Origin: Klebsiella ornithinolytica NBRC 105727 = ATCC 31898
GTDB taxonomy: Bacteria; Pseudomonadota; Gammaproteobacteria; Enterobacterales; Enterobacteriaceae
Length of the DNA stretch: 64,000 nucleotides
Assembly (NCBI RefSeq): GCF_001598295.1
Contig: NZ_BCYR01000007.1
Location: forward strand, 124,001-188,000
Reading direction: 5' to 3'
Shown here: one piece after another, positions 1-7,582 of the stretch
How the letters are laid out: every line of letters starts with the position of its first letter
How positions within the stretch are numbered: position 1 is the first letter of the stretch
Notes under the pieces: generated by a model
Told to the model about the DNA's origin: nothing
The model's input: the letters and a program-made list of their open reading frames with translations, nothing else
Databases searched by the model: none
Made by a program: the position numbers and the translations under genes

Positions 1-1
1 C

Positions 2-619
2 GTAACGCAAAGCAAAGCGCGCAGCGCGGAGGAGTACCGGGACACGCTGGCGGCCATTGTGGAAGAGGGAGAGCGCCTGTCGCGAATGATTTCATCGATG
101 CTGTTCCTCGCCCGGGCGGATAATAGTCGCGAGCCGCTGCATCTTGAACACCTCACCAGCGCGACGGAGTTTGCTCGTCAGATAAACCTCTATGATGTGC
201 TGGCGGAGGAGAAGAACATCACCCTGGTCAGCGAAGGGGACGTGGATTTTTACGCTGACCCTATTCATCTGCAGCGTGCGCTGTCGAATCTGCTGTCCAA
301 TGCGTTACGCCACACGCCCTCCGGCGGTAAAATTGTGCTGCGCGCCGGGCGGGAAAATGGCCAGATTGTGCTCAGCGTTGAAGATAATGGTGAAGGTATC
401 AGCCCCGAACATTTACCGCATATTTTCGACCGTTTCTACCGAATGGATGACGCCCGTAGCAACGCAGAGAACACCGGTCTGGGGTTAGCGCTGGTCAAAA
501 CCATTGCGGAGCTGCACGGCGGCAGGATCGTTGTGACGAGCACACCGCGCCGGGGAAGCTGTTTTTCATTGATCCTGCCTGAGCGTAACGAAAGCGCCCT
601 CAACCGAACAAAATTGTAA
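2..619 (+). CDS. Sensor histidine kinase, C-terminal part (metal-type)
   Basis: Open from the left edge, so the sensor domain, membrane segments and probably the phospho-accepting histidine lie outside the window. What remains is the end of the dimerisation helices (ERLSRMISSMLFLARAD) and a full HATPase domain. The N-box is LSNLLSNALRHTP, the G1 box is EDNGEGI, the F-box is FDRFYR and the G2 box is TGLGLALVK. The ERLSRMI..MLFLARAD signature is typical of the CusS/PcoS/CopS heavy-metal sensor kinases of the inner membrane, which phosphorylate an OmpR-type regulator. That regulator would lie to the left. The metal specificity cannot be seen. Confidence 0.9.
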   Translation, partial: VTQSKARSAEEYRDTLAAIVEEGERLSRMISSMLFLARADNSREPLHLEHLTSATEFARQINLYDVLAEEKNITLVSEGDVDFYADPIHLQRALSNLLSNALRHTPSGGKIVLRAGRENGQIVLSVEDNGEGISPEHLPHIFDRFYRMDDARSNAENTGLGLALVKTIAELHGGRIVVTSTPRRGSCFSLILPERNESALNRTKL

Positions 620-689
620 TCCGGGCGTTGAGCCTGAGTCATCCACGGTAGCGGATAATGGATTATCCGCTGACTGTCAGGTGATCATC

Positions 690-1259
690 ATGCATAACAA
701 CCCACATTCTCATTCTGCCGGCGCCGCGTTGACGCGTGGTTGTTCTTACTTACGCCAGTTTATTGCCGACCCGAGGACGACCGGGGCGCTGCTGCCTTCG
801 TCGGCCGTGCTCTGTCGCGCGATGATGAATCAGGTTGACTGGGGCGTCAGCCTGTCGATTGCCGAGCTGGGTGCGGCTAACGGTGTGTTAACAAAAGGGA
901 TCCTGTCGCGGATGCGCCGCGATGCGATGCTCGATGCCTATGAAATTAATCCGGGATTCATCGGCCAGCTACGGACCATTGACGATCGCCGCCTTAACGT
1001 GGTGGCGGCATCGGCGGAAAGGCTGATCAATCCCTACGATATCGTCTTTTCCTGCCTGCCGCTGCTCTCGCTTCCGCTGCGCATCAGTATGCGCATTCTG
1101 AATCAGATCCGCCAACAGATGTCGGCGGACGGGCTGTTTATCCAGTTTCAGTACAGCCCGTTGTCTGAAACGCTGCTTTCCCGCTATTTCCGCTGGCAGC
1201 GCATTGTGGTGATGCGCAATCTGCCGCCCGCACTGGTGTATGTCTGCACGCTACGTTAA
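690..1259 (+). CDS. Class I SAM-dependent methyltransferase, PmtA-like
   Basis: A 189-residue protein with a SAM-binding motif I (IAELGAANGVLT) followed by an acidic loop at the end of strand 2 (DAYEINP). The N-terminal pattern FIADPRTTGALLPSS resembles the small phospholipid N-methyltransferase / rRNA-adenine-methylase-like family, where the same stretch precedes motif I. The substrate is unknown. AGGTGA seven bases upstream favours ATG at 690 over the in-frame GTG at 681. It follows the sensor kinase gene by about 70 bases and precedes a COG4705 membrane protein on the same strand, so the genes may be co-expressed with the metal-response kinase. Confidence 0.75.
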   Translation: MHNNPHSHSAGAALTRGCSYLRQFIADPRTTGALLPSSAVLCRAMMNQVDWGVSLSIAELGAANGVLTKGILSRMRRDAMLDAYEINPGFIGQLRTIDDRRLNVVAASAERLINPYDIVFSCLPLLSLPLRISMRILNQIRQQMSADGLFIQFQYSPLSETLLSRYFRWQRIVVMRNLPPALVYVCTLR

Positions 1260-1302
1260 CGCTGGTCTGTACCAGCAAAAGATATGTAATAAGAGGGTAT
1301 AT

Positions 1303-2103
1303 ATGAATACGTCGACGACATCACCGCCGTGGCTGAATAAAGTGCCTGAGGTCACACTGGTCTTCTGGCTAATTAAAATGATGTCGACCACGGTCGGGGA
1401 AACCGGGGCCGATTACCTCAATATGGATTTGGGATTTGGTCTGCTGAATACTTCGTGGGTGGTCGGCGGACTGTTGCTCGTCACTCTGGTTTTTCAACTG
1501 CGGGAAACTCGCTATCAGCCGGCGATCTATTGGCTGACGGTGGTGTTTATCAGCATTTTCGGGACCCTGGTGACCGATAACTTAACCGATGCTTTACATG
1601 TACCGCTAGCCTATAGCTCACTCTTTTTCGCCCTGGCGCTGCTGGTGACTTTTGTTCTGTGGTACGCGCGAGAAAAGACCCTGTCCATTCACCATATCGA
1701 TAACCGCGTCAGAGAGCGCTTCTACTGGTTGGCTATTTTGTTTACCTTTGCGCTGGGAACCGCCGTGGGGGATGGTCTCGCTGAAGGGCTGAACATGGGC
1801 TATTACAGCGCAGCGGCCTTCTTTGGCGGCTGGCTTCTAATCATTGCGACGGCACGTTTTGTTTTCCGTGCCAATGCGGTGTTCTGCTTCTGGGCGGCAT
1901 ATATCCTGACCCGTCCCTTCGGCGCAGCCTGCGGTGACCTGTTATCACAGCCGGTTGAAAACGGCGGTTTTGGCTTTGGCGCCAACGTCGTCAGCCTGAT
2001 CTTCGGGGCCATTATCGTTGTACTGGTAGGCTGCCTGTCGATGATTGAACGACATAAGCCGGCACTACATTCCGTGTGCAACGATGAGGAATTACCGAGA
2101 TGA
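1303..2103 (+). CDS. COG4705-type multi-repeat membrane protein
   Basis: A 266-residue integral membrane protein with about eight hydrophobic segments. It contains four related repeats, each with a small/acidic motif: TTVGETGADYLNMD, GTLVTDNLTDALHV, GTAVGDGLAEGLNM and FGAACGDLLSQP. This repeated G-x-x-x-(G/T)-(D/E)-x-x-(A/T)-(D/E) pattern is characteristic of the uncharacterised COG4705 membrane-anchored family. The acidic residues embedded in the membrane segments would suit cation binding, which is inference. A start at 1240 is also open, but ATG 1303 follows a purine-rich AAGAGGGT ribosome site. The stop overlaps the start of the next small gene. Confidence 0.75.
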   Translation: MNTSTTSPPWLNKVPEVTLVFWLIKMMSTTVGETGADYLNMDLGFGLLNTSWVVGGLLLVTLVFQLRETRYQPAIYWLTVVFISIFGTLVTDNLTDALHVPLAYSSLFFALALLVTFVLWYAREKTLSIHHIDNRVRERFYWLAILFTFALGTAVGDGLAEGLNMGYYSAAAFFGGWLLIIATARFVFRANAVFCFWAAYILTRPFGAACGDLLSQPVENGGFGFGANVVSLIFGAIIVVLVGCLSMIERHKPALHSVCNDEELPR

Positions 2104-2255
2104 AGAGAAAAGGAGTGTATCTGCTGTTACTTATGGCTTCGCTGCTGAGTATCGGGCCAGCGATGTCCGATGCGCGGGTCCATAAAGTGGCGAGCATATG
2201 GGTGCTTTCGCCAATGGCCTGGGAAGCATCCCGGCACTTACCGCCTGGGGATTGA
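2100..2255 (+). CDS. Small secreted peptide, translationally coupled
   Basis: A 51-codon frame whose ATG overlaps the stop of the preceding membrane protein gene (ATGA). The N-terminus MKRKGVYLLLLMASLLSIG is a textbook signal peptide, with likely cleavage near MSDA. The mature part would be only about 27 residues and has no recognisable domain. A strong hairpin terminator follows within 10 bases, so this looks like the last gene of the operon. It could also be the remnant of a longer exported protein: a different frame stays open through the region (AFANGLGSIPALTAWG). I cannot decide between a real small protein and a frameshifted relic. Confidence 0.45.
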   Translation: MKRKGVYLLLLMASLLSIGPAMSDARVHKVASIWVLSPMAWEASRHLPPGD

Positions 2256-2262
2256 TTAACGT

Positions 2263-2296
2263 CCCGCCGCCGTCAATGCCGGCGGCGGTCTTTTCC
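2263..2296 (+). terminator. Rho-independent terminator
   Basis: A nine-pair all-GC stem (CCGCCGCCG at 2264-2272 with CGGCGGCGG at 2280-2288) and a 7-base loop, followed by TCTTTTCC. It closes the transcript that starts upstream of the window with the sensor kinase. Confidence 0.75.
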
Positions 2297-2306
2297 GGGC
2301 TCTCGG

Positions 2307-2657
2307 TTAAGTGACGTACAGCGCTATCAGCGCCACCGTTGCCGGGAGTGCCTGTACATACAGTATTTTTCGACTGGCGGTTGCGGCGCCAAACAGCCCG
2401 GCGATCACCACGCAGATCAGAAAGAACGCTTTAAACTCAAACCCGCTCTCTGGACTCCACAGTCCCCACAGCAAACCGGCGGCCAGAAAACCGTTATACA
2501 GACCCTGATTGGCTGCCATCACCCGGGTCTCACGGGCAAAACTGGCGCTAAGGCCGAATGCCCGGCGCCCGGTTTTACTCTCCCACAAAAACATCTCCAG
2601 AATCAGAATGTAGATATGGATGGCGGCGACGACAAAAATAAGCGTATTGGCTAACAC
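2307..2657 (-). CDS. DUF1304 family inner-membrane protein
   Basis: A 116-residue protein with four predicted membrane helices: near residues 4-22, 48-65, 76-92 and 97-115. The HIYILILEMFLW stretch in helix 1 and the RVMAANQGLYNGFLAAGL stretch in helix 2 are hallmarks of DUF1304, a family of unknown function. The start is GTG at 2657 with AAGGAC five bases upstream. It is transcribed divergently from the citrate synthase paralogue and convergently with the methyltransferase operon. Confidence 0.8.
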   Translation of the reverse strand: MLANTLIFVVAAIHIYILILEMFLWESKTGRRAFGLSASFARETRVMAANQGLYNGFLAAGLLWGLWSPESGFEFKAFFLICVVIAGLFGAATASRKILYVQALPATVALIALYVT

Positions 2658-2829
2658 GGTAGTCCTTAGTCAGGTTAGAGCACAGGAAGCCCTGGTAAAA
2701 CCCGCTTTTTATCGCGTGTTTAACCGTTTATATCAAAGAATAGCCGCATCACCCTGGCTATGTTGGAAATTCGGCCTGGAGAATGTCTTCAGGGTGATCA
2801 TGCGTTGGCTGTTGAGGGGAATTTACAGG

Positions 2830-4116
2830 ATGGGAACGAAACCGTTAATACTTTCTTTGGATGGACAAGAGGCCATCCCTCTGAATACGGTGTCCGGGAC
2901 GCTGGGTCACCTCGGTATTGATCTCCGCGCGCTCGCGAATTCAGGAATGTGCAGTTTTGATCCGGGCTTCAGCAATACCGCCGGGTGTGAGTCGGCGATT
3001 TCCTATATCGATACGGAAAATAGCGTCCTGCTGCACCGTGGCTACCCGGTTGACCAGCTGGCCCGGCAGTGTGAGTTCCTGGAGGTGGCGTACATTATGC
3101 TGCACGGCGAGGCGCCCGATGAGGAGCGTTATCAGGTCTTCCGGGAAAAAATTACCCGCCATACCCTGGTGCATGAGCAGATGTCGAAAATGTGCAGCGG
3201 ATTTCGGCGCGACTCCCATCCGATGGCGCTGATGTGTGCCATGGTGGGCGCACTGGCCGCGTTCTATCACGATGTGCTGGATGTCGAAAACCCCGAGCAT
3301 CGTGCGCTGGCCGCCACCCGCTTGCTTTCCAAAATGCCTACGCTTGCGGCGATGAGCTATAAGTTTTCCATCGAGCAACCTGCGGTCTACCCGAGAAACG
3401 ATCTCTCTTATGCCGGGAATTTCCTGCATATGCTGTTTGCGGTTCCAGCGGAAAAGTACCAGGTGAACCCGGTTATTGAGCAGGCGTTGAACCAGATTAT
3501 GGTGCTCCATGCCGATCACGGGCAGTGCGCATCGACCACAACGGTGCGTGCGGCCGGCTCCTCCGGGGCGAATCTCTTCGCCTGCGTGGCGGCCGGTCTG
3601 GCGTCGATGTGGGGGCCGATGCACGGTGGCGCCAACGAGGCCAGTATGCAAATGCTGGGGGATATTGAGAGCATCGAACAGATCCCGGCGTTTATCAGTA
3701 AGGTGAAAAGGGATCCTTTGGCTTTCCGCCGGCTGGGCTTTGGCAACTCGCGCTACAAATATCTCGATCCCCGGGCGGCCATTCTGCGCGAAACCTGCCA
3801 TAAGGTGCTGGCAGAGCTGGGCATGTCGGACCGACTGCTTCAGGTGGCAATGGCTCTGGAAGAGGTGGCGCTCAACGATCCCTACTTTGTGGAGAATGGA
3901 CTTTCGCCGAGCGTCGATTTCTATACCGCCGTGATCCTGAAAGCGATGGGGCTACCTTCGTCGATGTTTGTCGTTATGACCGCGGTGGGACGTACGCTGG
4001 GGTGGGTCGCGCACTGGAATGAAATGCACGAGTCGCCGCTGAATATTTACCGTCCACGTCAGATTTACACCGGACAAGCGGCGCGGGATTACGTTTCGCG
4101 TCGCGGGATAAAATAA
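2830..4116 (+). CDS. Citrate synthase (type II) paralogue with altered active site
   Basis: A 428-residue protein that I align by eye without gaps to E. coli GltA (427 residues). The family landmarks are present: FDPGF, ESAISYIDT, RRDSHPMA, YPRNDLSYAGNF, the HGGANEA catalytic histidine (residue 265), DPRA, and the VDFY catalytic aspartate (363). The oxaloacetate-contacting histidine of the family, in GFGHRVYK, is replaced: residues read GFGNSRYK, with Asn306 encoded by AAC at 3745-3747. HADHEQNAST also reads HADHGQCAST. The housekeeping gltA is normally next to sdhCDAB, which is not here, so this is an extra copy. ATG 2830 was chosen from family length; earlier in-frame starts add non-homologous sequence. 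Activity is uncertain. Confidence 0.85.
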   Translation: MGTKPLILSLDGQEAIPLNTVSGTLGHLGIDLRALANSGMCSFDPGFSNTAGCESAISYIDTENSVLLHRGYPVDQLARQCEFLEVAYIMLHGEAPDEERYQVFREKITRHTLVHEQMSKMCSGFRRDSHPMALMCAMVGALAAFYHDVLDVENPEHRALAATRLLSKMPTLAAMSYKFSIEQPAVYPRNDLSYAGNFLHMLFAVPAEKYQVNPVIEQALNQIMVLHADHGQCASTTTVRAAGSSGANLFACVAAGLASMWGPMHGGANEASMQMLGDIESIEQIPAFISKVKRDPLAFRRLGFGNSRYKYLDPRAAILRETCHKVLAELGMSDRLLQVAMALEEVALNDPYFVENGLSPSVDFYTAVILKAMGLPSSMFVVMTAVGRTLGWVAHWNEMHESPLNIYRPRQIYTGQAARDYVSRRGIK

Positions 4117-4305
4117 GCGCATGCCCGGTCCGGTGATGAAAGGCATTGCCGGACTTTCTACATGCGGGGCAGGACAGGGAGCGGTTGGCCGGAGATACGT
4201 CGTTATGCTATCTGAAACGCAGCCGGTAGCGATGCAACAGGATGTCTGAGGAAGAGATAGCGTCGAGGGGCTGGCCTTTATCGGAAGAGTAAATTGCGCT
4301 GAAGT

Positions 4306-4425
4306 TTATATATCCGTGTTATCCGGGTTATTTGAAACGGCAATCCATAGCAGGGACAGGGAAAATAAAGCCAGCGCGGCGACGGAACCGATAATTCCGA
4401 GATAAATAAATAGTGTCATAAACAT
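4306..4425 (-). CDS. 39-aa single-pass membrane protein
   Basis: A short frame, MFMTLFIYLGIIGSVAALAL followed by FSLSLLWIAV and a polar tail (SNNPDNTDI). GAAGGT sits about eight bases before the ATG. The hydrophobic core of roughly 26 residues would span the inner membrane once. It lies 33 bases downstream of the YmgB-like gene on the same strand and may share its transcript. I do not recognise a named homologue. Such proteins are often regulators of larger membrane complexes, but nothing in the sequence says which. Confidence 0.55.
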   Translation of the reverse strand: MFMTLFIYLGIIGSVAALALFSLSLLWIAVSNNPDNTDI

Positions 4426-4458
4426 AGTGTGACCTTCGGTGTGGTTAATCTGTGTGGG

Positions 4459-4695
4459 TTATATTTTTTTGAAATCAATCGATAAGCTCTCTTCCAGAGC
4501 ATCAATCGCAATCTGCAAGAGGGGGCCTTCATCGGACCAGTTCTTCCTGGCTCCCGGGCTTTTCAGCAGCGTCAGCAGTCCTGCAGCACCCACAGGCGCA
4601 CCGCTTCTGATAATTTCAAGCACGGCGTCCCCGATAATCGCTCTGACCGTCGGTAGCTCGGATGGAAGGCAAAAAAAAGTGTTTGCCGCTTTCAT
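4459..4695 (-). CDS. YmgB/AriR-like small regulator (copy 1)
   Basis: A 78-residue acidic helical protein. The pattern VRAIIGDAVLEIIRSG...LLTLLKS...LLQIAIDALEES matches the two-helix layout of the YmgB/AriR/YcgZ family (LG..V..LL..G, then helix, then AI..L). These are small dimeric proteins that affect biofilm and acid or stress responses in E. coli, some as connectors to RcsC or anti-regulators. A second, diverged copy lies 210 bases upstream on the same strand. The assignment rests on pattern and size, not on an alignment score. Confidence 0.55.
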   Translation of the reverse strand: MKAANTFFCLPSELPTVRAIIGDAVLEIIRSGAPVGAAGLLTLLKSPGARKNWSDEGPLLQIAIDALEESLSIDFKKI

Positions 4696-4905
4696 GTTGA
4701 AACCTCGAAGGACGCGTTCGGTGCGAGTTGCTGGCTCTTACGTTGGCTCAGGCAAATGACTCTGCATATCATTGTGGGCCACCTACGACGATGCACCTTT
4801 TTACAGGCGAAAGATACAAATTAATTCCCTTCAGAGAACATTTTAAAAAAACTTAAGTTATTGAAGGGGATAGTGAGTCTTACAGCGGTGCAGCCGCCGT
4901 GACCA

Positions 4906-5139
4906 TTATAATTTTCCGTTTACGCGTTGATTATCCGACAAAACGTCGATTGCGGTTTGCAGGGCGATTTTATCATCGCGGCTTTTTTGCGTGCGCTGAA
5001 GCACCTGCAGATACTCACGTAGCGTTCTGGCGTTGATCGGGCGGCCAAGCTTTCCGACTTCAAGCACGGCATTACCCAGAATGATTTTAACGGGCGGGAG
5101 CTGGGCTGGGTACCAGTCGAGGATGTCTTCCGATTTCAT
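4906..5139 (-). CDS. YmgB/AriR-like small regulator (copy 2)
   Basis: A 77-residue protein (MKSEDILDWYPAQLPPVKII...). Its core VKIILGNAVLEVGKLGRPIN followed by LREYLQVLQ and ALQTAIDVLS parallels the copy at 4459-4695, including ELP/QLPPV before the first helix and AID.L near the end, so the two are paralogues. An upstream in-frame start at 5187 exists, but CGGGAGA precedes the internal ATG at a workable distance and the shorter form matches the sister protein. Tandem small paralogues are typical of the ycgZ-ymgA-ariR-ymgC region of E. coli. Confidence 0.55.
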   Translation of the reverse strand: MKSEDILDWYPAQLPPVKIILGNAVLEVGKLGRPINARTLREYLQVLQRTQKSRDDKIALQTAIDVLSDNQRVNGKL

Positions 5140-5249
5140 AGCAAAAATCTCCGGGAGAGACAGAATACCACAAAATAAGCGTAACATGGGGCGCCGGCAG
5201 GAATAAGCGCCTGATAAAGTTGTCAGTTATAGTCAGTTTGCGCATAGTT

Positions 5250-5378
5250 TTACTGGCAAAAAATACTGTTAAAAAGCTGTGAAAAATAATGCTTGCCAAA
5301 GGCTGGTTTACGTGCGTTAATGGCTTCAACGGTTTGAGTCTTAAAAATTATCTGCAACAGTTCCTGGAATTTTCTCAT
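5250..5378 (-). CDS. Possible 42-aa basic small protein
   Basis: A frame starting MRKFQELLQIIFKTQTVEAI and ending in FNSIFCQ, amphipathic and basic. AAGGAGAT lies about 16 bases before the ATG, farther than ideal. The frame remains open upstream to 5540, but that part is low-complexity and basic. No family recognised. Kept as a weak candidate because the composition looks protein-like and the neighbourhood is full of small genes. Confidence 0.25.
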   Translation of the reverse strand: MRKFQELLQIIFKTQTVEAINARKPAFGKHYFSQLFNSIFCQ

Positions 5379-5693
5379 CGCATTTATCTTCTGATATCTC
5401 CTTTTGGGTATTTTTCTCTTCGATAAGTTTTTTTGCAGACCAGATATGCCCAAGGGCAAGTTAAAAAAACGAACAACATATCTTAGACAATCACTAAAAT
5501 AAGTCATGATTAAGTTGGTGAAAAACCTCAGATTAATCATGCAGAGAACGGTCGCAAAAGAAAGCGTATTCTTGGCCTGCTGTTCAGCACGGTGATTTCT
5601 GCACTATCCTTGAAAACCACAGATGAGTTTTCGCCAGAGTATAACCTCTAGTCCCTGCGGTAGTGAATGTTGTCACACATAAAGGTTAACATT

Positions 5694-5882
5694 ATGACTG
5701 AATACATTCATTTCAGATGCCCGTGTTGTCATGGGTCACAATACAGAACATCGAATTACGATGTGACGGAAAAAAATCCCTTTGGCGCAAAATGTATCTT
5801 TTGTAAAACATCAATGATTACATTTGATAATATTGCTCCTTACATTTCCAACGGCGCGGCGACAATGGCGTGTCGGAAATAA
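5694..5882 (+). CDS. ymcF: YmcF/YnfQ-type small zinc-ribbon protein
   Basis: A 62-residue protein with two Cys-x2-Cys knuckles: FRCPCCHGSQYRTS and AKCIFCKTSMITFDN. The stretch MTEYIHFRCPCCHGSQYRTS and the following NPFGAKCIFCK closely recall E. coli YmcF and its paralogue YnfQ, small proteins encoded close to cold-shock csp genes. No csp gene is adjacent here. ATG 5694 has AAAGG upstream and gives the family length; an earlier in-frame ATG at 5667 would add nine residues. A strong terminator follows directly, so it is probably a single-gene transcript. Confidence 0.7.
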   Translation: MTEYIHFRCPCCHGSQYRTSNYDVTEKNPFGAKCIFCKTSMITFDNIAPYISNGAATMACRK

Positions 5883-5885
5883 CGA

Positions 5886-5916
5886 AAGGGCCCCGGACGG
5901 GGCCTTTTCTTTTTCA
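5886..5916 (+). terminator. Rho-independent terminator of ymcF-like gene
   Basis: AAAGGGCCCCG pairs with CGGGGCCTTTT around a two-base turn, and the T-rich tail continues TTTTCTTTTT. It starts three bases after the stop codon. Confidence 0.8.
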
Positions 5917-5969
5917 TCACCCAATGGATGGCATCGCCATCATTATGCTTTCAGCCAGGTGGTAGACTC

Positions 5970-6200
5970 ATGAAGAAAGTTATTGTTTTTTTCAATGCAT
6001 TACCGGCAGTTGTCGCGAAAATAGTGCCGGGGGTAACAACAATATTACGTGAGTATCCTAACGGTGAACAAAAACAGCTGCAGATCATGTCTGCTGAATT
6101 TCCTTCCTTGACGGGCGATCATCGCATTGTGCATGTTGCCTCCGATCGCGATTTAACCTCAGCCGAGATTCAAAACGCGGCGATAAAACTGTTGTCATAG
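5970..6200 (+). CDS. Uncharacterised 76-aa protein
   Basis: Starts MKKVIVFFNALPAVVAKIVP with GGTGG upstream of the ATG. The N-terminus is mildly hydrophobic but not a clear signal peptide. The middle is polar (ILREYPNGEQKQLQIMSAEF) and the end has an alternating pattern (HRIVHVASDRDLTSAEIQNA). The composition suggests a small soluble alpha/beta protein. No family recognised. It lies between the ymcF-like gene and another small orphan on the same strand. Confidence 0.5.
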   Translation: MKKVIVFFNALPAVVAKIVPGVTTILREYPNGEQKQLQIMSAEFPSLTGDHRIVHVASDRDLTSAEIQNAAIKLLS

Positions 6201-6341
6201 CGCGGCGATAGCCGGTCGCCCGCGGCAGGATGAGTCCACTTCTATGCCGCGCCGACAGGGGCGACAGCATGATTTAATGGGTGAATGTCCGGTGAGCGCC
6301 TATAATTTAAAGGCGTGTGTTGCTATTCGAGGTAAAGTTGT

Positions 6342-6554
6342 ATGATTACGCACCCGGAAGTTCGGCGCTGGGCATCGGTGATGCTGACCTCCGCTTTACG
6401 CGGAGAGATGTCCCAGGAAGAAATATTGAAACAGGTTCATATGATTTGTGAGAATCATGGTTCGGCGTGCCTGGAAGATGTTATCGATGAAATCTTAATT
6501 GAAGCGGGCCGTATTGGCTCAGGGCATAGCGACGGCACGTTTTATCGACATTGA
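6342..6554 (+). CDS. Uncharacterised 70-aa helical protein
   Basis: Starts MITHPEVRRWASVMLTSALR, with GAGGTAAAG at good spacing from the ATG. Acidic and helical (MSQEEILKQVHMICENHG, CLEDVIDEILIEAGRIG). It has two cysteines and no metal-binding pair. The pattern resembles small DUF-type enterobacterial regulators, but I cannot name a family. It is convergent with the minus-strand gene ending 10 bases away. Confidence 0.5.
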   Translation: MITHPEVRRWASVMLTSALRGEMSQEEILKQVHMICENHGSACLEDVIDEILIEAGRIGSGHSDGTFYRH

Positions 6555-6563
6555 ACCTGAACA

Positions 6564-6836
6564 TTAAAAGGCTATTGTAAAAGATCCTTTTTCATCGGAG
6601 ATGGTCAGCTCTTTTCTTTCCGCCGCCCACACCATCTCCTGATTCTTAGAACTAAAATAAGACCCGCGCATAATTTTTTCTTCACCAAAATCAAATGTGA
6701 TCTCAACAGGATGAACGGTGATGTCAATCATATAGAGATGGCCATCGACGTAACCTTTTACGCTGGCCGTGACCTGTTTCCCAATCCCGATATCGGTACG
6801 ACAATTTTGAGCGTGAATTGTTGAGTTTTCAGTCAT
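6564..6836 (-). CDS. Uncharacterised 90-aa beta-rich protein
   Basis: No signal peptide or membrane segment. Alternating hydrophobic residues (VTASVKGYVDGHLYMIDITV, ITFDFGEEKIMRGSYF, ELTISDEKGSFTIAF) suggest a small all-beta fold. AGAGATAAGAA precedes the ATG. No family recognised. The AT-rich upstream region (6837-6960) is consistent with its promoter. Confidence 0.45.
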   Translation of the reverse strand: MTENSTIHAQNCRTDIGIGKQVTASVKGYVDGHLYMIDITVHPVEITFDFGEEKIMRGSYFSSKNQEMVWAAERKELTISDEKGSFTIAF

Positions 6837-7307
6837 TTCTTATCTCTTGTTTGTCTGTAATCATTCGATATGAATAAACATTACCATATCTCATTCATCA
6901 TATAAGCGTTAAATTAAGACTCATACTATTTATCTTATTTTTATCGGGATTTCTGCATTTAATAGGGTGATTGTGCTGTTTTTAGTGAAAACACCTGAAT
7001 TTGCGCATCATGATACCTCAATCCGAGTTTGCCACCAGCGGGACGCCTTCCGACAAATAAGTAAAACCGGTGTTATATGGATGCGGTTAATAATATCTGA
7101 CGATGGAGTATCACCATCGCGAGAGATGAACAGAAAATCAGGAATGAAGCATCCTGATTTCAGCGCGACGTGATGCTATCAGGTAAATAGCGGATTAAAA
7201 CCCGATAAATTCCTCATCATGGTCATTTCCCGATGCGCCCTGAGGTTGTGTGTTTTTTAATCAGTTAGTGGTATGATAGACCACATTCATTCAGCGGGTA
7301 AAGGTCT
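6837..7307. other. AT-rich gap without a convincing gene
   Basis: The first half is AT-rich and may hold promoters for the minus-strand gene at 6836 and for the zinc-ribbon gene at 7308. A 68-codon frame at 6967-7173 has a poor start, no ribosome site and unconvincing composition. Nothing else seen. Confidence 0.5.
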
Positions 7308-7472
7308 ATGTCATTCTTCGACAACGCAGTGAAGCGCTTGAGTTCCACCTCTGATACCACGGTAACCTGTCCGCAATGCGGGCATAAATCACGGCAGCCG
7401 GTGAACAAAATTAAAAAAGGGGCGACATTAATGTGTCCGCGCTGCAAGTCCCTGTTTATTGCCACTAAATAA
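7308..7472 (+). CDS. 54-aa zinc-ribbon protein, YnfU-like
   Basis: A short frame starting MSFFDNAVKRLSSTSDTTVT with two CxxC knuckles spaced like a zinc ribbon: TCPQCGHKSRQP and LMCPRCKSLFIATK, joined by a basic linker (VNKIKKGAT). The layout (CP.C, then KGA..CP.C...F) resembles the E. coli Qin-prophage zinc-finger-like protein YnfU. AAAGG sits seven bases before the ATG. The role is unknown. It is the second mini zinc-ribbon gene in this patch. Confidence 0.65.
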   Translation: MSFFDNAVKRLSSTSDTTVTCPQCGHKSRQPVNKIKKGATLMCPRCKSLFIATK

Positions 7473-7582
7473 TGCTTTCACCTCTTCCGTCACGCCCCGG
7501 TGGGGCATGGCGGGAGAGGCGGCTGCCGCCTGGGCTTCAGCGTCGCTACGAGCTTGCGCCAGTGGCGATATGGCCAGGAGAA

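Noticed and set aside
2941-3801. 286-codon minus-strand frame opposite the citrate synthase paralogue
   Set aside because: Shadow frame; the plus-strand protein aligns along its full length with GltA.
4126-4158. Terminator after the citrate synthase paralogue
   Set aside because: GTCCGG and CCGGAC form only a six-pair stem with a 15-base loop and a short TTT, too weak to claim.
6967-7173. 68-codon plus-strand frame
   Set aside because: No ribosome site, non-ATG start region and unconvincing composition; left as intergenic.
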